Assembly: GCA_002306375.1 (NCBI GenBank) | Contig: DBRU01000045.1 | Span: forward strand, 1 to 14,565 | Source: Faecalibacterium sp. UBA1360 | GTDB lineage: Bacteria > Bacillota > Clostridia > Oscillospirales > Ruminococcaceae | DNA length: 14,565 bases | Direction of reading: 5' to 3' | Part shown: piece after piece, positions 6,034-13,630 of the stretch | Position numbering within the stretch: position 1 is the stretch's first letter | Layout of the letters: the number at the start of each line of letters is the position of its first letter | Position numbers and translations under genes: made by a program | Notes under the pieces: model-generated | Database searches by the model: none | What the model was told of the DNA's origin: nothing | Seen by the model: the letters and a program-made list of their open reading frames with translations, nothing else

Positions 6034-6909
6034 TCAGGGCGTTTCTTCGGGGCGGATGAAGTGGGTCTGGCGGTAGGAGCGGGGGGCCATGCCGTACACG
6101 GCCTTGAACGCCCGGGAAAAATGCAGCTGGTTGGAGTAGCTGACCATCCCCGCGATGGTCCCCACGGGCAAAGTGGTCTCCTTGAGCATCTGGGCGGCCC
6201 GGGCCATGCGGTAATGCAGCAGAAAGGCCTGGGGGCTTTCGCCCATGGTGTCCCGGAACACCTTGCCGAAATAGCTGCGGTTGAGCCCGCAGAAGGCGGC
6301 GATCTCCTCGATGGAGATGTCCTGCTGGTAGTTCTGCTCGATGAAGGACAGGGCCTCCTTCATGTAAAAGTCCCGCAGGCGGCGCTGGCTCTGCTGCCGC
6401 CGCCCGGCCGAGGACTGCACCAGCTGGTCCAGGAACAAGAACCCCTGCCCGATCTGGCGGATGGGGCTGGCGTCGGCGTGGTTGACGATGGTCAGCATCT
6501 GCTCCTGCAGCAGGCGGCCGGCCTCCCGGTTCAGGGGCGTGTACACGGGCTGGCGGCCGCTGATGCCCGCCAGGCCCAGGCTTTCGCCGGCGCGCAGGCC
6601 GTCAAATTCGATCCAGGTATACTCCCAGGGGTCCTTTTCGTCGGCGACGTAGGTGGTGGGCGCCCCCGGCACGATCAGAAAGCCGTGCCCCGCCTCGATG
6701 GCGTAGCTCTCGTCGTTGGCGTACAAGACCCCCCGCCCCGCGATCACATAGTGGAACAGGTAGTGGTTGCGGGCATGGGGCCCGTAGGAGTGCAGCGGCT
6801 CGGTGCGCTCCCACCCGAACTGGTACAGGTTCAGGTCCACAAAGCGCTCGTCCTGGAACACGTGGAATTTCAGCTTGTTTTCGGTGCGGATATCCTGCTT
6901 GCGGGTCAT
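6034..6909 (-). CDS. AraC-family regulator, likely controller of the divergent sugar operon
   Basis: This 291-residue protein has the MsmR/RafR-type layout. An N-terminal cupin sensor (residues of about 25-95; HARNHYLFHYVIAGRGVLY, then YAIEAGHGFLIVPGAPTTY) is joined to a C-terminal AraC DNA-binding domain (residues 185-285) with two helix-turn-helices: ISIEEIAAFCGLNRSYFGKV and VGTIAGMVSYSNQLHFSRAF. ATG at 6909 is chosen because GGGAGGG lies 9 bases upstream. Extending to TTG at 6969 would run through the gene's own promoter. The gene is transcribed away from the oligosaccharide transporter with a 297-base gap, the classic arrangement for an activator of raffinose or multiple-sugar (msm/raf) operons. 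The inducer is probably an alpha-galactoside or its breakdown product, inferred from the neighbouring GH36 gene. Confidence 0.9.
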   Translation of the reverse strand: MTRKQDIRTENKLKFHVFQDERFVDLNLYQFGWERTEPLHSYGPHARNHYLFHYVIAGRGVLYANDESYAIEAGHGFLIVPGAPTTYVADEKDPWEYTWIEFDGLRAGESLGLAGISGRQPVYTPLNREAGRLLQEQMLTIVNHADASPIRQIGQGFLFLDQLVQSSAGRRQQSQRRLRDFYMKEALSFIEQNYQQDISIEEIAAFCGLNRSYFGKVFRDTMGESPQAFLLHYRMARAAQMLKETTLPVGTIAGMVSYSNQLHFSRAFKAVYGMAPRSYRQTHFIRPEETP

Positions 6910-6936
6910 GGCGGCGTCCCTCCCGGCGTTTTTTCC

Positions 6937-6966
6937 ATTATATACCATAATGCGACTATACTTCAA
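6937..6966 (-). promoter_or_regulatory. Promoter of the AraC gene
   Basis: Minus-strand -35 TTGAAG (6966-6961), an 18-bp spacer, and a perfect -10 TATAAT (6942-6937). It lies 28 bp upstream of the AraC ATG. The gap 6910-7206 also holds the divergent transporter promoter, its operator-like dyads and its leader. Confidence 0.65.
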
Positions 6967-7018
6967 CAAAAATCAGAGCAAACCACTAAATTGAGATATA
7001 AAAAGCGGCAGCCGGATA

Positions 7019-7047
7019 TTCACGGGCAGTCTGTTAAAATGTATAAT
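7019..7047 (+). promoter_or_regulatory. Promoter of the oligosaccharide transport operon
   Basis: A perfect -10 TATAAT (7042-7047) is preceded at 17 bp by a poor -35, TTCACG (7019-7024). A weak -35 with a perfect -10 fits activation by the divergent AraC protein, whose sites should lie between 6967 and 7018. The inferred start site is near 7054, which gives a leader of about 150 bases. Confidence 0.6.
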
Positions 7048-7071
7048 AAGGGCGTCAGAACGGGATAAAAA

Positions 7072-7095
7072 TTGTGCATAGTGCACATTGCACAA
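7072..7095. promoter_or_regulatory. Operator-like pair of overlapping dyads
   Basis: Two 13-bp perfect dyads, GTGCA-TAG-TGCAC (7074-7086) and GTGCA-CAT-TGCAC (7081-7093), share the central palindrome GTGCAC (7081-7086). They are flanked by TT on the left and AA on the right, so the outer arms TTGTGCA and TGCACAA also pair over 7 bp. The block lies about 18-41 bases downstream of the inferred transcription start, a typical repressor position. The same sequence could fold as an RNA hairpin in the leader. The binding protein is unknown. Confidence 0.6.
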
Positions 7096-7206
7096 AAGAA
7101 TCCCAAAAATTTTCAGCAAAACGCCGGGGCGCGGACCCCGGGCGCCGCGGCGCCGGCCGGGCCGACGGCAGGTTTGTGAGCACCACCTTTAGGAGGAAAA
7201 CTGACT
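7096..7206 (+). other. GC-rich structured leader of the transport operon
   Basis: After an A-rich stretch the leader turns strongly GC-rich (about 7124-7172). It contains the pair CGGGG/CCCCG and a perfect 14-bp palindrome, GGCGCCGCGGCGCC (7141-7154), that can form a stable hairpin. No T run follows, so it is not a terminator. The ribosome site AGGAGG is at 7191-7196, ten bases before the ATG, and lies outside the hairpin. No riboswitch class was recognised. Confidence 0.4.
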
Positions 7207-8478
7207 ATGAGCATCAAACGCAAGCTGGCTGCCGGGGTCATGGCGGCCTGCCTGACGGCAAGTCTGGCCGGATGCGGGTCTGGGGCTTCGGACGGCAGCG
7301 TGAACCTGACGTTCCAGATCTGGGACGTGGCCCAGCGCGACGGCATGCAGGCCATGTGCGACGCCTACACGGCCCAGCACCCCGACGTGCACATTGAAGT
7401 ACAGGTCATCAACTGGGACGAGTACTGGACCAAGCTGGAGGCCGCGGCCATCAGCAACCAGATGCCCGACATCTTCTGGATGCACACCAACGAGATCCTG
7501 AAATACGCCGACTACGGCAAGCTGGCCGACTGTTCCGACATTGTGGAGACCGAGCATTTCTCGGACATTTCCCTGGCCAACGCCAGCGGGTCCGACGGCA
7601 AGCTGTACGCCGTGCCCAAGGACAAGGACACCGTGGGCCTTGTGTACAATAAAGAAATGTTCGACGCCGCCGGCGTGGCCTACCCCGACGAGACCTGGAC
7701 CTGGGACGACCTGGTGGAGGCGTCCCAGAAGATCTACGACGCCACCGGCAAGTACGGCTACATGGCCTACGGCGACGACCAGCTGGGCTACTGGAACTTC
7801 GTGTATCAGGCGGGCGGCAGCATTTTGACCGAGGACAAGACCCGGGCCAACTTCACCGACCCGGCCACCAAAAAGGCCATGGAATTCTACATCGGCCTGC
7901 AAAGCTACGACTGGTGCCCCGACCAGACCTATTTTGCCGAGACATCCCCCGGCACGGCCTTCTTCTCGGAAAAGGGCGCCATGTTCCTGGAAGGCGACTG
8001 GAACATCCTGAGCGAATTGCAGAACTACCCCGACATGGTGGGCAAATGGGACATCGCCGTGCTGCCCGCCTGCCCCGACCCGGTCAGCGGCGACGGCCGG
8101 GCGTCCATCTCCAACGGTCTGAGCTACGCCACCAGCGCCACCAACAAGCACCTGGACATCGTCAAGGACGTGCTGAAGTTCTTCGGCAGTGAGGAAGGCC
8201 AGCGCATCCAGGGCGAAAGCGGCGCGGCCATCCCGGCTTACGAAGGCCTGGAGGATACCTGGGTGGGCGTGTTCGACGAATACCCCGTGGATGTGCAGCC
8301 CTTCATCGACATGTTCGACTACTGCGTACAGAGCGTCAACAACGCCGCCCGCCCCGCCTGGAAGAGCGAGGTCAGCGACACCCTGCTGAAGATCTACACC
8401 GGGCAGCTGGACCTGGACGCCGGCCTGAACGCCATGCAGCAGATCGTGGACGAAGCCAGCGCCGAGTATTATGAGTAA
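7207..8478 (+). CDS. Sugar ABC transporter substrate-binding lipoprotein
   Basis: This 423-residue extracytoplasmic solute-binding protein of family 1 is anchored as a lipoprotein. It has a charged n-region (SIKRK), a hydrophobic core and the lipobox LAGC with lipidated Cys23. Features of oligosaccharide-binding proteins follow: VNLTFQIWDVAQRD, MPDIFWMHTNEILKYADYGK, DKDTVGLVYNKEMFDAAGVA, WTWDDLVEASQKI, and GAMFLEGDWNILSEL. Many exposed Trp and Tyr residues suit stacking against sugar rings. ATG 7207 follows AGGAGG. It is the first gene of a cluster with two permeases, a GH36 alpha-galactosidase and fructokinase, and it diverges from an AraC regulator. The ligand is therefore inferred to be raffinose, stachyose or melibiose (RafE/MsmE role); the sequence alone does not fix the sugar. 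Confidence 0.92.
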   Translation: MSIKRKLAAGVMAACLTASLAGCGSGASDGSVNLTFQIWDVAQRDGMQAMCDAYTAQHPDVHIEVQVINWDEYWTKLEAAAISNQMPDIFWMHTNEILKYADYGKLADCSDIVETEHFSDISLANASGSDGKLYAVPKDKDTVGLVYNKEMFDAAGVAYPDETWTWDDLVEASQKIYDATGKYGYMAYGDDQLGYWNFVYQAGGSILTEDKTRANFTDPATKKAMEFYIGLQSYDWCPDQTYFAETSPGTAFFSEKGAMFLEGDWNILSELQNYPDMVGKWDIAVLPACPDPVSGDGRASISNGLSYATSATNKHLDIVKDVLKFFGSEEGQRIQGESGAAIPAYEGLEDTWVGVFDEYPVDVQPFIDMFDYCVQSVNNAARPAWKSEVSDTLLKIYTGQLDLDAGLNAMQQIVDEASAEYYE

Positions 8479-8492
8479 GGGAGGCACAGGCA

Positions 8493-9377
8493 ATGCAAAA
8501 GACATCCAAGCTCGCCCGTGACGGCGCGGTGTGGGGCCTGATCATGGTGGCGCCCACCATCATCGGTCTGCTGGTGCTGAATATGTGGCCCTTTGTGCAG
8601 ACCATCTACATGAGCTTTTCCAAGTCCCTGCCCTTCGGCATGTTCGAGTTCGAGGGCGTCGACAATTACATCGAGATGTTCCAGAACGCGGAATTCTGGA
8701 AAGCCACCTGGAACACGATTTTGTTCTGCATCCTGACCGTGCCGGTGGGCATCTTCCTGGCGCTTCTGGTGGCCGTGCTGCTCAACAGCAAGATCCGCGG
8801 CCGCACCACCTTCCGGGCCATCTTCTTCCTGCCCATGGTCGTGGCCCCGGCCGCCGTCGCCATGGTCTGGAAGTGGATTTTTAACTCCCAGTATGGTATC
8901 ATCAACTCGATACTGGGTTCCAATATCGGCTGGCTCACCGATTCCAGCCTTGTTCTGTTCACCTGCGCCATCGTGCAGATCTGGAGCAACATCGGCTACG
9001 ACGCCGTGCTGCTGCTGGCGGGCTTGCAGAATGTGTCCGCCACGCTGTACGAGGCCGCCGACCTGGACGGCGCGTCCAAGGTCAAGCAGTTCTTTGCCAT
9101 CACGCTGCCCATGGTCTCGCCCACCTTGTTCGTGGTCATGATCATGCGCCTGATGTCCTCGCTGAAAGTGTTCGACCTGATCTATATGATGGTCGATGAC
9201 GCCAACCCCGCCCTCAACGATGCCCAGAGCCTGATGTCCCTGTTCTACCGCCAGAGCTTTGTGGCCGGCGACAAGGGCTATGCCTCCGCCATCGTGGTCT
9301 GGACCGTGCTGCTGATCGGTGTGGTCACCATCATCCAGTTCGTCGGTCAGAAAAAGTGGGTCAATTACGAGGTGTAA
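8493..9377 (+). CDS. Sugar ABC transporter permease, MalF/UgpA type
   Basis: This 294-residue integral membrane protein is the first of two permease subunits. Six hydrophobic spans are visible, at roughly residues 13-35, 74-97, 108-130, 151-175, 207-227 and 264-285. The EAA loop that docks on the ATPase is YEAADLDGASKVKQFFAITL (186-205), close to the family consensus. ATG 8493 follows GGGAGG and starts 15 bases after the binding-protein stop. Its partner permease starts four bases after its own stop, so the three transport genes form one translation-linked unit. By position it is the RafF/MsmF equivalent. No ATPase gene accompanies it. Confidence 0.93.
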   Translation: MQKTSKLARDGAVWGLIMVAPTIIGLLVLNMWPFVQTIYMSFSKSLPFGMFEFEGVDNYIEMFQNAEFWKATWNTILFCILTVPVGIFLALLVAVLLNSKIRGRTTFRAIFFLPMVVAPAAVAMVWKWIFNSQYGIINSILGSNIGWLTDSSLVLFTCAIVQIWSNIGYDAVLLLAGLQNVSATLYEAADLDGASKVKQFFAITLPMVSPTLFVVMIMRLMSSLKVFDLIYMMVDDANPALNDAQSLMSLFYRQSFVAGDKGYASAIVVWTVLLIGVVTIIQFVGQKKWVNYEV

Positions 9378-9380
9378 AGC

Positions 9381-10217
9381 ATGAATACCAGTATGAAAAG
9401 CAGCAAGCGTCTTTCCACCACGCTGACCTATATCGTGCTGATCCTGGGCAGCGTTTTGATGATCTTCCCCTTTGTGTGGATGTTCTTGACCGGGTTCAAG
9501 ACCCAGGCCGAGGCCATGGCCATCCCGCCCCAGATCCTGCCCTCCAGCTGGGCGTTCACCAACTTCACCACCGCCTTGCAGAGCCTGCCCTTTGTGAACC
9601 TGTACATCAACACCGGCCTGCTCATCGTCTTCCGCGTGGTGTGCGCCGTGGTGTTCAGCTCCATGGCCGGCTACGCCTTCGCCAAGCTGGAATTCCCCTG
9701 CAAGAACCTGCTGTTCGGCGTGGTGCTGGTGCAGATGATGCTGCCCAGCCAGATCTTCATCACCCCCCAGTACCTGATGCTCGCCCGCATGGGCCTGACC
9801 AACAGCATCTTCGCCCTGGTGTTCCCGGGCCTTGTGTCCGCCTTCGGCACCTTCTTTTTGCGCCAGACCTACCTGGGCATCCCCAACGAGATCGCCGAGG
9901 CCGCCTATCTGGACGGGTGCAACAAATGGCAGACCTTCTATAAGGTCATGTTCCCCCTGACCGGGTCCAGCTGCGCGGCGCTGGCCATCTTCACCGCGGT
10001 GTTCGCCTACTCCGACCTGATGTGGCCGCTGATCTGCAACACCGACCTGAACATGATGACCCTGTCCGCCGGCCTGTCCACCCTCAACGGTCAGTACACC
10101 ACCAACTTCCCCGTGCTGATGGCCGGCAGCCTGCTGGCCATGATCCCCATGGTCATCCTCTACCTTGTGTTCCAGAAACAGTTCATCCAGGGCATCGCCA
10201 TGACCGGCGGCAAATAA
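9381..10217 (+). CDS. Sugar ABC transporter permease, MalG/UgpE type
   Basis: This 278-residue integral membrane protein is the second permease subunit. A first span at residues 15-37 is followed by a periplasmic-side loop (IPPQILPSSWAFTNFTTAL) typical of MalG-type subunits, then further spans at about 78-99, 109-129, 141-161 and two near the C-terminus. The EAA motif is AEAAYLDGCNKWQTFYKVMF (172-191). ATG 9381 lies three bases beyond the upstream stop codon, and its ribosome site (GAGGTG) overlaps the end of the preceding gene, which suggests translational coupling. It pairs with the upstream permease to form the channel. By position it is the RafG/MsmG equivalent. Confidence 0.93.
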   Translation: MNTSMKSSKRLSTTLTYIVLILGSVLMIFPFVWMFLTGFKTQAEAMAIPPQILPSSWAFTNFTTALQSLPFVNLYINTGLLIVFRVVCAVVFSSMAGYAFAKLEFPCKNLLFGVVLVQMMLPSQIFITPQYLMLARMGLTNSIFALVFPGLVSAFGTFFLRQTYLGIPNEIAEAAYLDGCNKWQTFYKVMFPLTGSSCAALAIFTAVFAYSDLMWPLICNTDLNMMTLSAGLSTLNGQYTTNFPVLMAGSLLAMIPMVILYLVFQKQFIQGIAMTGGK

Positions 10218-10266
10218 GCCCCGGCAGACCCCTTTGAACAACGCCCCCATAAGCCCGGGGGCCTGC

Positions 10267-10307
10267 GCGGCAGGCGGACGGTCCGCCCGCCTGCCGCCCT
10301 TATTTTG
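10267..10307 (+). terminator. Intra-cluster terminator after the transport genes
   Basis: A perfect 11-bp stem (GCGGCAGGCGG at 10267-10277 against 10287-10297) with a 9-base loop is followed by CCTTATTTT. It begins 49 bases after the second permease. The T tract is interrupted, so read-through into the alpha-galactosidase is likely. It would lower enzyme expression relative to the transporter, unless the enzyme genes also have a promoter that I could not identify. Confidence 0.65.
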
Positions 10308-10315
10308 GTCATTGG

Positions 10316-10345
10316 GCGCGGCGCCGGCCTTTGCGCCGGCCGCGC
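10316..10345 (+). other. GC-rich hairpin upstream of the alpha-galactosidase
   Basis: GCGCGGC (10316-10322) pairs with GCCGCGC (10339-10345) and CGGC (10325-10328) with GCCG (10335-10338), leaving a 2-base bulge and a 6-base loop. It ends 20 bases before the AGGAGG ribosome site. There is no T run, so it is not a terminator. It could protect a processed mRNA end or affect translation. Confidence 0.4.
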
Positions 10346-10378
10346 TGTCGATATATCCTTCCGCCAGGAGGTCCCGCT

Positions 10379-12637
10379 ATGGGCATTCAGTTTGACGCGA
10401 TCACCCGAATTTTTACCCTGCAGACCCGGCACACCACCTACCGCATGCAAGTGGACGAGCGGGGGCGCCTTTTGCACCTGTATTACGGCCGGCGCATCGG
10501 CACGGGGGACCTGGCGGCCATGTACCCGGCCGCCAACCACGGTTTTTCCCCCGATTATTACCCCTGCCGGCGGGACCATGCGGCCTCGCCCGACGTGCTG
10601 CCCCAGGAGTATACCGTGGGCAACATGGGGGACTTCCGCCTTTGCTGCCTGTGGGTGCGGGACGAACAGGGCGCGGCCGGCGCGGACTTTTTGTACCGGG
10701 ACCACCGCATCGCCCCCGGCAAATACGCCCTGGACGGCCTGCCCGCCGCCCACGACGAGGACGCCGAGGCCGAGACGCTGTGCATCTTCCTGCGGGACGA
10801 GCCTACCGGCCTGGAACTGGAACTGCTGTACGCCGTGTTCGCCGACCAGGACATCATCACCCGGGCCGCGCGGCTGCGCAACACCGGTACGGGCGCCCTG
10901 TGGCTGGACAAGACGGCCTCGGTCTGCCTGGACCTGCCCTTCGGTTCCTGGGAGCTCATCCACTTCCACGGCCGCCACGCCATGGAGCGCCAGATGCAGC
11001 GCCTGCCCCTGGGGGACGCCGTGACCACCGTGGCCAGCACCCGGGGGGCGTCCAGCCACCACCACAACCCCTTCGTGATCCTGTGCGAGCCCGACGCCAC
11101 CGAGGACGCCGGCCTTTGCTACGGCGTCATGCCCGTGTATTCGGGCAGCCACCGCACCGACGTGGAGGTGGACCAGAATGGCCTGACCCGCCTGGTCACC
11201 GGTATCCAGGACCAGGGCTTTTGCTGGAAATTGCGCTCCGGGGACACCTTCACCGCCCCCGAAGTCATTCTGTGCTGCACGGCCGGCGGGCTGGGGGAGC
11301 TGTCCCGCCGGTATCACCGCTTCCTGCGGGGCAACGTCTGCCGGGGCAAGTTCCGCTTTGCCCGCCGCCCGGTGCTCATCAACAACTGGGAGGCCACCTA
11401 CTTCGACTTTGACGCCGACGCCATCGTCTCCATCGCCCAAAAGGCCGCCGACCTGGGCGTGGAGATGCTGGTGCTGGACGACGGCTGGTTCGGCAAGCGG
11501 GACGACGACAACAGCGGCCTGGGCGACTGGTATGTCAACCAGCGCAAGCTGCCCGGCGGCCTGGACCCGCTGATCGGGCGCATCAAGGACCTGGGGCTCA
11601 GGTTCGGCCTGTGGGTGGAGCCCGAGATGATCAGCGAGGACTCCGACCTGTACCGCGCCCACCCCGACTGGGCCCTGACCCTGCCCGGGCGGGACCCGGC
11701 CATGGGCCGCAACCAGCTGGTGCTGGACCTGGGCCGGCCCGAGGTGGCCGACTACCTGCTGGGGCGTCTGACCGACCTGCTGGAACGCCACGACATCGAC
11801 TATATCAAGTGGGACATGAACCGCAACATGTCCGACGTGTACAGCCGGGCCCTGCCCCCCGACCGCCAGGGCGAGACCGCCCACCGCTATATGCTGGGGG
11901 TCTACCGCCTGCTGGAAACGCTGACCACCCGCTTCCCCGACGTGCTGTTCGAGGGCTGCGCCGGCGGCGGCGGCCGCTTCGACGCGGGCATGCTGTGCTA
12001 CTTCCCCCAGATCTGGTGCAGCGACGACACCGACGCCGTCGAGCGCCTGGACATCCAGTACGGCACCTCCTTCGGGTATCCGGTGTCGGCCATGGGGGCG
12101 CATGTGTCCGCCTGTCCCAATCATCAGACCGGCCGCACCACCCCGCTGTGGACCCGGGCCGTGGTGGCCATGGCCGGCACCTTCGGGTATGAGCTGGACC
12201 CCCACCGGCTGAGCGCCGAAGAATGCGGCGAGGTCCGCCGACAGATCGAAACCTTCAAGAAATATTACGACGTGATCCACAACGGCGCCTATTACCGCCT
12301 GAGCGACCCGGCCCGCCAGCGGCGCTGGGCGGGGTGGCAGTTCGTCACCGAGACCGAGTCGCTGGTCAGCCTGGTCCTGACCCGGCCCGAGGCCAACGCC
12401 CGCCCGCTGCACCTGTGCCTGCGGGGCCTGGACGAAAACGCCTTGTACCGCGTGCAGGCGCTGGAGGTCCACGTCTGCCAGGCCACCCCCGAGCTCGCCG
12501 GCAGCCGGGCGTCCTGGACCGGGGCGGTGTACAGCGGCAGCACGCTGCTGTACGCCGGCCTGACCCTGCCGCCCCTGGCCGGGGACTGGCCCTGCGCCCA
12601 GCTGCACCTGATCCGTCTTTTGCCCGGCGGGCACTGA
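10379..12637 (+). CDS. GH36 alpha-galactosidase
   Basis: This 752-residue enzyme hydrolyses terminal alpha-1,6-galactose from melibiose, raffinose and stachyose. The length and layout fit bacterial GH36 enzymes of the Geobacillus AgaA type: N-terminal beta-supersandwich (about 1-325), TIM barrel (about 330-650) and C-terminal beta domain. The catalytic nucleophile is D479 in YIKWDMNR. The acid/base is in the SDDTDA segment, D549 by one-residue offset from AgaA. Substrate-site blocks LVLDDGWFG, LWVEPEMIS and FEGCAGGGGRFD are intact. No signal peptide is present, so it works on sugar already imported. ATG 10379 is used because AGGAGG (10366-10371) precedes it; an upstream in-frame start at 10331 would fall inside a hairpin. 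Action on raffinose releases galactose and sucrose, which links it to the two genes downstream. Confidence 0.95.
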   Translation: MGIQFDAITRIFTLQTRHTTYRMQVDERGRLLHLYYGRRIGTGDLAAMYPAANHGFSPDYYPCRRDHAASPDVLPQEYTVGNMGDFRLCCLWVRDEQGAAGADFLYRDHRIAPGKYALDGLPAAHDEDAEAETLCIFLRDEPTGLELELLYAVFADQDIITRAARLRNTGTGALWLDKTASVCLDLPFGSWELIHFHGRHAMERQMQRLPLGDAVTTVASTRGASSHHHNPFVILCEPDATEDAGLCYGVMPVYSGSHRTDVEVDQNGLTRLVTGIQDQGFCWKLRSGDTFTAPEVILCCTAGGLGELSRRYHRFLRGNVCRGKFRFARRPVLINNWEATYFDFDADAIVSIAQKAADLGVEMLVLDDGWFGKRDDDNSGLGDWYVNQRKLPGGLDPLIGRIKDLGLRFGLWVEPEMISEDSDLYRAHPDWALTLPGRDPAMGRNQLVLDLGRPEVADYLLGRLTDLLERHDIDYIKWDMNRNMSDVYSRALPPDRQGETAHRYMLGVYRLLETLTTRFPDVLFEGCAGGGGRFDAGMLCYFPQIWCSDDTDAVERLDIQYGTSFGYPVSAMGAHVSACPNHQTGRTTPLWTRAVVAMAGTFGYELDPHRLSAEECGEVRRQIETFKKYYDVIHNGAYYRLSDPARQRRWAGWQFVTETESLVSLVLTRPEANARPLHLCLRGLDENALYRVQALEVHVCQATPELAGSRASWTGAVYSGSTLLYAGLTLPPLAGDWPCAQLHLIRLLPGGH

Positions 12638-12672
12638 GCCCGGCCGCCCCTGAACCTGAGGAGGGAGCTATC

Positions 12673-13611
12673 ATGGACATCGTGGCCATCGGCGAAGTGC
12701 TGATCGACCTGACCCAGACCGGCGTGACCGAAGCCGGCGTGCCCCGGTACGACGCCAACCCCGGCGGCGCGCCCGCCAACCTGGCGGTGGCCGCCGCCCG
12801 GCTGGGCGCGTCGACTGCGCTGATCGCAAAAGTGGGCAAGGACGCCTTCGGGCGTTACCTGCAAAGCGTGCTGGACGAAAACGGCGTGGACGTGAGCGCC
12901 CTGGCCGTGGACGAGGAACAGCACACCACCCTGGCGGTGGTATCGGTGGACGAAACGGGGGAGCGGGACTTTGCCTTTTACCGCGACCCCGGCGCCGACG
13001 CCATGCTGCTGAAGGACGAGATACCCCTGGGGCTTTTGAAAGAGGCGCGGTTTGTGCACTTCGGTAGCGTCAGCCTGACAAGGGACCCCGCCCGCACCAC
13101 CACCCTGTGCGCCGTGGAGGCCGCCCGCGGCATGGGGGCGGTCATCACCTACGACCCCAACTACCGCGCCGCCCTGTGGCCGGACAGGGACACCGCCCTG
13201 CGCCGCATGCGCGCGCCGCTGGACATGGTGGACATCCTGAAGCTGTCGGACGAGGAGCTGCCCCTGCTGGCCGACACCGACGACCTGGCCGCAGGCACCG
13301 CCGCCCTGGCGGGCAAGGGCATCCGCCTGGTGCTTGTGACCCTTGGCCCCGACGGGGTGTATTACCGCCTGGGCGAGCACACGGGCACCGTGCCCGGCGT
13401 GCCCTGCACGGTGGGGGACACCAACGGCGCGGGGGACACCTTCTTCGGGGCCGTGCTGGCCCGCCTGGCCCGGCTGCAGGGGCTGGACGCCCTGAACGAG
13501 CAGACGCTGCGGCCGATCCTGGCGTATGCCAACCGGGCGGCCGCCCTGACCACCAGCCGGCGGGGGGCCATCCCCGCCATGCCCACCCTGGCCGAGCTTG
13601 GCGACGATTGA
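12673..13611 (+). CDS. scrK: PfkB-family fructokinase
   Basis: This 312-residue ribokinase-fold enzyme most likely phosphorylates fructose to fructose-6-phosphate with ATP. ATG 12673 follows GAGGAGGG, 35 bases after the alpha-galactosidase stop. The first PfkB signature is seen as GGAPANLAVAAARLG (31-45). The second carries the catalytic base D255 in DTNGAGDTFFGAVL, with the anion hole GAGD. YDPNYRAALWP (160-170) and KLSDEEL (190-196) are characteristic of ScrK-type fructokinases rather than 1-phosphofructokinases. Its place between an enzyme that yields sucrose and one that splits sucrose supports fructose as the substrate. The product enters glycolysis directly, in contrast to the fructose-1-phosphate made by the PTS at the left of the window. 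Confidence 0.9.
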   Translation: MDIVAIGEVLIDLTQTGVTEAGVPRYDANPGGAPANLAVAAARLGASTALIAKVGKDAFGRYLQSVLDENGVDVSALAVDEEQHTTLAVVSVDETGERDFAFYRDPGADAMLLKDEIPLGLLKEARFVHFGSVSLTRDPARTTTLCAVEAARGMGAVITYDPNYRAALWPDRDTALRRMRAPLDMVDILKLSDEELPLLADTDDLAAGTAALAGKGIRLVLVTLGPDGVYYRLGEHTGTVPGVPCTVGDTNGAGDTFFGAVLARLARLQGLDALNEQTLRPILAYANRAAALTTSRRGAIPAMPTLAELGDD

Positions 13612-13630
13612 TCCAAAGGAGCTGTTGAGC

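Noticed and set aside
6910..6969. N-terminal extension of the AraC protein from TTG 6969
   Set aside because: It has no ribosome site and would place the gene's own -10 and -35 boxes inside the coding region. ATG 6909 has GGGAGGG at the right distance.
7141..7154. 14-bp GGCGCC palindrome as a terminator, attachment site or origin
   Set aside because: There is no T run, no nearby integrase or replication gene and no second copy. It is most simply part of the GC-rich leader structure.
7074..7397. Small open frame overlapping the leader and the start of the binding-protein gene
   Set aside because: It has no good ribosome site, starts within the operator-like dyads and runs out of frame through the binding protein's signal peptide. 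Its translation is Arg- and Gly-rich.
8469..10250. Long antisense open frame opposite the two permeases (about 590 codons)
   Set aside because: Low-complexity His, Gly, Asp and Gln-rich translation. It is the mirror of two conserved membrane proteins with intact EAA loops.
10331..10378. Upstream in-frame start for the alpha-galactosidase
   Set aside because: It would add 16 Arg- and Pro-rich residues not expected in the family, and it starts inside a GC-rich hairpin. ATG 10379 has a perfect AGGAGG.
10160..12634. Very long antisense open frame opposite the alpha-galactosidase (about 820 codons)
   Set aside because: Its translation is rich in Gly, Gln, His, Val and Ala with no recognisable domain, while the plus strand encodes a complete GH36 enzyme. 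High GC with G/C-biased third positions leaves few stops on the opposite strand.
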